From assembly GCF_033547095.1 (NCBI RefSeq), contig NZ_CP137852.1, forward strand, positions 2,473,501-2,537,500: a stretch of 64,000 nucleotides of DNA, in the 5' to 3' direction. Positions 60,177 through 64,000 of the stretch are shown in pieces. Position numbers and translations under genes: made by a program. The DNA is from Sediminicoccus rosea (lineage in GTDB: Bacteria > Pseudomonadota > Alphaproteobacteria > Acetobacterales > Acetobacteraceae). The notes below the pieces were generated by a model. It was not told the DNA's origin. It was given only the letters and a program-made list of their open reading frames with translations, and searched no databases. Each line of letters opens with the position of its first letter. Position 1 is the stretch's first letter.

Positions 60177-61388
60177 ATGAACTACGACACCCTCTTCCGC
60201 ACCCAGCTCGACGGTCTCCGCAAGGAGGGGCGCTATCGCGTCTTCGCCGACCTCGAGCGCCAGGCCGGGGCCTTCCCGAAGGCGAAGTTCCATGGCTCCG
60301 GCGGCGTGGGCGAGGTCACCGTCTGGTGCTCCAACGACTATCTCTGCATGGGGCAGAACCCCAAGGTCCTGGCCGCGATGCATGAGGCGCTGGACCGCAG
60401 CGGCGCCGGCGCCGGCGGCACGCGCAACATCGGCGGCACCAACCACGAGCACATCCTGCTGGAGCGCGAGCTGGCCGACCTGCACGGCAAGGACGCCGCG
60501 CTGCTGTTCAACTCCGGCTACATGTCGAACTGGGCGACGCTCTCCACGCTCGCCTCCCGCCTGCCAGGCTGCATCGTGCTGTCCGATGAGCTGAACCATG
60601 CCTCAATGATCGAGGGCATCCGCCACAGCCGCGCCCAGTGCATCGTCTGGAAGCACAATGACCTGGCGGACCTGCGCGAGAAGCTCGCCGCCATTCCGGC
60701 CGAGACGCCCAAGCTCATCGCCTTCGAGAGCGTCTATTCGATGGATGGCGACGTGGCCCCCATCCATGCCATCTGCGACCTGGCCGATGAGTTCGGCGCC
60801 ATGACCTACCTCGATGAGGTGCATGCGGTCGGCCTCTACGGCGCGCGGGGCGGCGGCATCTCCGAGCGGGACGGCGCGCAGCATCGCCTGACGGTGATCG
60901 AGGGCACGCTGGCCAAGGCCTTCGGCGTGATCGGTGGCTATATCGCCGGCTCCACCGACATGGTGGATTTCGTCCGCAGCTTCGCCTCGGGCTTCATCTT
61001 CTCGACCTCGCTGCCGCCGGCCGTCGCCGCCGGCGCGGCCGCCAGCATCCGCCACCTGAAGGAAAGTGCCGTCGAGCGCGAGCGGATGCATGAGCGCGTG
61101 GCCAAGGTCCGCGCCCGGCTGGACGAGCTGCAGATCCCGCATCTCGACAATCCGAGCCACATCGTTCCTGTGATGGTCTATGACGCGGTGCTCTGCAAGC
61201 AGATCAGCGACCTACTGCTGGAGGAGCACGGCATCTACGTGCAGCCCATCAACTTCCCGACCGTGCCGCGCGGCACGGAGCGGCTGCGCTTCACGCCCTC
61301 GCCGGCTCACACCGATGCCGACATCGACCACCTGATGTCCGCGCTGCAGCAGGTCTGGGCCCGCTTCCAGCCGAGGCGAGTCACCTGA
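60177..61388 (+). CDS. hemA: 5-aminolevulinate synthase
   Basis: 403 residues, PLP-dependent alpha-oxoamine synthase. It condenses glycine with succinyl-CoA, the first committed step to haem and bacteriochlorophyll. The PLP lysine is K247 ([17 protein letters not shown]); [17 protein letters not shown] and [12 protein letters not shown] are substrate and PLP motifs. Eighteen bases separate it from puhE, with a GAAAGG ribosome site. Placement inside the superoperon ties tetrapyrrole entry to photosystem expression. Confidence 0.97.
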   Translation: MNYDTLFRTQLDGLRKEGRYRVFADLERQAGAFPKAKFHGSGGVGEVTVWCSNDYLCMGQNPKVLAAMHEALDRSGAGAGGTRNIGGTNHEHILLERELADLHGKDAALLFNSGYMSNWATLSTLASRLPGCIVLSDELNHASMIEGIRHSRAQCIVWKHNDLADLREKLAAIPAETPKLIAFESVYSMDGDVAPIHAICDLADEFGAMTYLDEVHAVGLYGARGGGISERDGAQHRLTVIEGTLAKAFGVIGGYIAGSTDMVDFVRSFASGFIFSTSLPPAVAAGAAASIRHLKESAVERERMHERVAKVRARLDELQIPHLDNPSHIVPVMVYDAVLCKQISDLLLEEHGIYVQPINFPTVPRGTERLRFTPSPAHTDADIDHLMSALQQVWARFQPRRVT

Positions 61389-61390
61389 GC

Positions 61391-62476
61391 ATGGACGGCT
61401 CGATCGTCGGGACCAGGCCGCGGGCGCGGAAGGCGGGCAAGAAGGCGGGGGCGCCGGCACAGCCGCGCCTCGTCTTCCCCTTCACGGCGATTGTCGGCCA
61501 GGAGGAGCTGCGCCTGTCGCTGAGCCTCTGCGCGGTGGATCCGAGCATCGGCGGCGTGCTGGCCCTGGGTGACCGCGGCACGGGCAAGTCCACGGCGATC
61601 CGCGCTCTCGCCGCCTTGCTGCCGCCCATGCGGGCGATCCAGGGCTGCGCCTACAACTGCGAGCCGGGCAAGCCGACCCCGGGCTGCGAGGCCTGCGCCC
61701 GCCGTGCGCCCAAGGCCGTGAGCGTGCCGGTGCCGGTGGTGGACCTGCCGCTCGGCGCCTCCGAGGATCGCGTGGTCGGTGCGCTCGATCTCGAAAAGGC
61801 GCTGGCCCAGGGCCAGAAGGCCTTCGAGCCAGGCCTGCTGGCGCGCGCCCATCGCGGCTTCCTCTACATCGACGAGGTGAACCTGCTGGAGGACCATCTG
61901 GTGGACCTCCTGCTCGATGTCGCGGCCTCAGGCGAGAATGTGGTGGAGCGCGACGGCCTCTCCATCCGCCACCCCGCGCGTTTCGTGCTGGTGGGCAGCG
62001 GCAATCCGGAGGAGGGCGAGCTTCGCCCGCAGCTGCTGGACCGCTTCGGCCTCTCCATCGAGGTGACGACGCCCTCCGACCTGCCGACCCGCATCGAGGT
62101 CATCAAGCGGCGCGACGCCTTCGAGCGTGACCCGCCCGGCTTCTGCGCCCAGTGGCAGCCGGAGGAGGAGGCGCTGCGCGCCCGCATCCTCGCGGCGCGG
62201 GACCTGCTGCCACGCGTCGAACTGGCCGATGACGTGCTGGAGATGGCGGCGAAGCTCTGCATGACCGCCGGCACGGATGGCTTGCGCGGCGAGCTGACGC
62301 TGATGCGCACCGCGCGTGCGCTGGCCGCCTTCGAGGGCGCCACGCAGGTCAGCCTCGACCATCTGCGCCGGCTCGCGCCCATGGCGCTGCGCCACCGTCT
62401 GCGTCGCAACCCGCTGGATGACGCGGTGGCCTCCACCCGCGTGGCCCGCGCGGTGCAGGAGGTCTTCGGGCCGTGA
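61391..62476 (+). CDS. bchI: Magnesium chelatase subunit I
   Basis: 361 residues, AAA+ ATPase. Walker A is GDRGTGKST at 60-68; Walker B/DEVN in [26 protein letters not shown]; arginine finger and sensor regions in [21 protein letters not shown]. The CxxC-rich loop ([21 protein letters not shown]) is the usual insert. Hexamers drive Mg insertion with BchD and BchH. It starts two bases after the hemA stop and overlaps bchD (GTGA). Confidence 0.97.
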   Translation: MDGSIVGTRPRARKAGKKAGAPAQPRLVFPFTAIVGQEELRLSLSLCAVDPSIGGVLALGDRGTGKSTAIRALAALLPPMRAIQGCAYNCEPGKPTPGCEACARRAPKAVSVPVPVVDLPLGASEDRVVGALDLEKALAQGQKAFEPGLLARAHRGFLYIDEVNLLEDHLVDLLLDVAASGENVVERDGLSIRHPARFVLVGSGNPEEGELRPQLLDRFGLSIEVTTPSDLPTRIEVIKRRDAFERDPPGFCAQWQPEEEALRARILAARDLLPRVELADDVLEMAAKLCMTAGTDGLRGELTLMRTARALAAFEGATQVSLDHLRRLAPMALRHRLRRNPLDDAVASTRVARAVQEVFGP

Positions 62477-64000
62477 ACACGCCGGCCCGGGGGCCATCGC
62501 CGGGCGAGGATGCGGCCATGGCGGCCTGCCTCCTGGCGGTGGACCCTGTCGGCCTTGGCGGCGCCGTCCTGCGCTGCCGGCCCGGCCTGGAGCGCGACCG
62601 CTGGCTGTCCCAACTCCGCGCGCTGCTCCCGGGCGACATGCCGCAGCGACGCCTGCCGCCGAATATCGGCGACGACGCGCTGCTGGGCGGGCTCGACCTC
62701 ACCGCCACCCTTGCGCGCGGCCGCCCGGTGCAGGCCATGGGCCTGCTGGAGGCGACGCGCGCCGGCCTGCTCGTCATGCCGATGGCCGAGCGCCTTTCCC
62801 GCGCCATTGTCGCCCGGCTGACGGCGGGGCAGGAGGCGCATGGCTACGCCATGGTGGCGCTGGACGAAGGCCAGGAGGACGAGGCTCCGCCGCCTGCCCT
62901 GGCCGACCGCCTGGCCTTCCAGCCCGATCTCAGCGAGGCGCCTGCGGCGTGCCCCTTCACCGGCGGCCAGGTCGCGGCCGCGCGGGACCGTCTGCCGCGC
63001 GTGGTGAGCGATGACGCGCTGATCGAGGCCATCCTGGCCACCGCCATGGCCTGCGGCATCACCTCGCTCCGCGCGCCAGCGCTGGCGTTGCGGGCCGCCC
63101 GCGCCTCGGCCGCGCTGCATGGCCGCACCGCGCCGGATGCGGAGGACGCTGCGCGCGCCGTGCGCCTGGTGCTCGGCCCGCGCGCCCTCATGCTGCCCGC
63201 GCCCCCCGAGGAGGCGCCGCCGCCCGAGCAACCGCCCGAGCCGCCGCCTGAGAGCGAGTCCAAGGCTGAGCCGCGCAACTCCGACGCGATGGAGGACGTG
63301 GTCCTCGACGCGAAGCATGCCGTGCTGCCGGCGCAGCTCCTGGCCACGCTCGCCGCCGCCGGGCTGCGCGCGCGCGTAGCGACGGCGGGCAAGCAGGGGT
63401 CGGAGCGCATTTCGCTCAAGCGCGGCCGACCCATCGGCACCCGTCCGGGCGAGCCGCGCAACGGCGCGCGCATCGCGCTGCTGGAGACGCTGCGCGCCGC
63501 CGTGCCCTGGCAAAAGCTGCGCCCGCGCCCCGCCCATGCCGCCATTGCCGTGCGGCGTGAGGATTTCCGTATCAGGCGCTTCCGCGAGCACAGCGAAAGC
63601 ACCGCGATCTTCGTGGTGGATGCCTCTGGCTCCGCCGCCCTGCACCGGCTCGCCGAGGCCAAGGGCGCGGTCGAGCTGCTGCTGGCCGAATGCTATTCGC
63701 GGCGGGACCGCGTGGCCGTCATCGCCTTTCGCGGCAAGGCGGCCGAGCTGCTCCTGCCCCCCACGCAATCGCTGGTCCGCGCGAAGCGGGCGCTGGCTGG
63801 ACTTCCTGGCGGCGGGGCCAGCCCGCTCGCCTCGGGCATGGATGCGGCACTCGCCCTGGCGCGGCTCGAACGTCGTGCCGGGCGCACGCCGCTCATCGTC
63901 GTGCTGACGGATGGCCGCGCCAATATGGCGCGTGATGGCCGCACCGGTCGCCCTATCGCGGAGGAGGATGCGTTGGCCGTGGCCAAGCTGCTGCAGGCCG
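62473..64000 (+). CDS. bchD: Magnesium chelatase subunit D (3' end outside window)
   Basis: 509 codons are visible from GTG 62473, overlapping the bchI stop; the end lies beyond the window. The N-terminal AAA-like domain lacks a Walker A (degenerate, as in other BchD). An acidic, Pro-rich linker ([20 protein letters not shown], about residues 242-261) leads to a C-terminal von Willebrand A domain with the MIDAS start [13 protein letters not shown] and the later LTDGRANM. BchD is the scaffold that couples BchI ATPase to BchH. Confidence 0.95.
   Translation, partial: MNTPARGPSPGEDAAMAACLLAVDPVGLGGAVLRCRPGLERDRWLSQLRALLPGDMPQRRLPPNIGDDALLGGLDLTATLARGRPVQAMGLLEATRAGLLVMPMAERLSRAIVARLTAGQEAHGYAMVALDEGQEDEAPPPALADRLAFQPDLSEAPAACPFTGGQVAAARDRLPRVVSDDALIEAILATAMACGITSLRAPALALRAARASAALHGRTAPDAEDAARAVRLVLGPRALMLPAPPEEAPPPEQPPEPPPESESKAEPRNSDAMEDVVLDAKHAVLPAQLLATLAAAGLRARVATAGKQGSERISLKRGRPIGTRPGEPRNGARIALLETLRAAVPWQKLRPRPAHAAIAVRREDFRIRRFREHSESTAIFVVDASGSAALHRLAEAKGAVELLLAECYSRRDRVAVIAFRGKAAELLLPPTQSLVRAKRALAGLPGGGASPLASGMDAALALARLERRAGRTPLIVVLTDGRANMARDGRTGRPIAEEDALAVAKLLQA

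Noticed and set aside
58209-60599. A 796-codon minus-strand frame opposite acsF, puhE and hemA
   Set aside because: Same antisense artefact; the plus strand carries three well-conserved genes with intact active sites.
61864-63768. A 634-codon minus-strand frame opposite bchI and bchD
   Set aside because: Antisense to two genes with clear AAA+ and VWA motifs; no family resemblance of its own.

Overview
The window is very GC-rich, gene-dense bacterial chromosome carrying roughly the first two thirds of a purple-bacterial photosynthesis gene cluster. The aerobic cyclase gene acsF, the order bchF-N-B-H-L-M-lhaA-puhA-B-C, three Bug/TctC solute-binding proteins and the overall codon use point to an aerobic anoxygenic phototrophic alphaproteobacterium, most likely Acetobacteraceae (Roseomonas/Roseococcus-like). 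The taxonomic call is inference from gene content; there is no 16S gene here.

Layout. 1-11.2 kb: a Bug solute-binding protein cut by the window edge, a secreted hydrolase, a GntR-regulated pair (GntR regulator and cysteine-dioxygenase-like cupin), a DMT exporter, then a histidine-utilisation island. In the island hutH-hutI-thioesterase-AraC run left and hutF-SDR-GNAT run right; hutU and hutG are not present. 11.2-23.3 kb: a DHCW-like cupin, a DUF35/thiolase-like pair, a second Bug protein, a lytic transglycosylase, and a five-gene operon (ThDP enzyme, sugar-type ABC ATPase, binding protein, two permeases) divergent from a GatC-like/amidase pair. 23.4-25.4 kb: an FAD amine oxidase with PhnX, a likely oxidative route for aminoethylphosphonate. 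25.5-37.2 kb: housekeeping and mixed genes (diguanylate cyclase with a Bug protein, pdxY, AI-2E transporter, YeiH, LLM flavoprotein, guanine deaminase-like protein, upp, OmpA-like protein, suhB, efp, rhodanese, DUF4239, and an odd CheB-kinase fusion).

37.4-64 kb: a tRNA-Thr gene marks the left edge of the photosynthesis cluster. A leftward operon ppaA(aerR)-ppsR-bchG-bch2-bchP-hemC-crtD carries the two regulators, the late steps of bacteriochlorophyll synthesis (esterification and phytyl-chain reduction), one haem-pathway gene and one carotenoid gene. Divergent from it, a rightward superoperon bchF-N-B-H-L-M-lhaA-puhA-puhB-puhC-orf112-acsF-puhE-hemA-bchI-bchD (cut by the window end) encodes 5-aminolevulinate synthesis, Mg-chelatase, methyltransferase, aerobic cyclase, dark protochlorophyllide reductase, 3-vinyl hydratase, the reaction-centre H subunit and assembly factors. 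Nearly every junction in both operons is a stop/start overlap. pufLM, bchCXYZ and the other crt genes must lie outside the window.

The most novel non-coding signal is a dispersed, modular two-hairpin repeat, six copies at four sites, whose stem sequences differ between copies while base pairing is kept. I saw no transposase, IS element, phage gene or CRISPR array. No gene-free stretch exceeds 300 bases.
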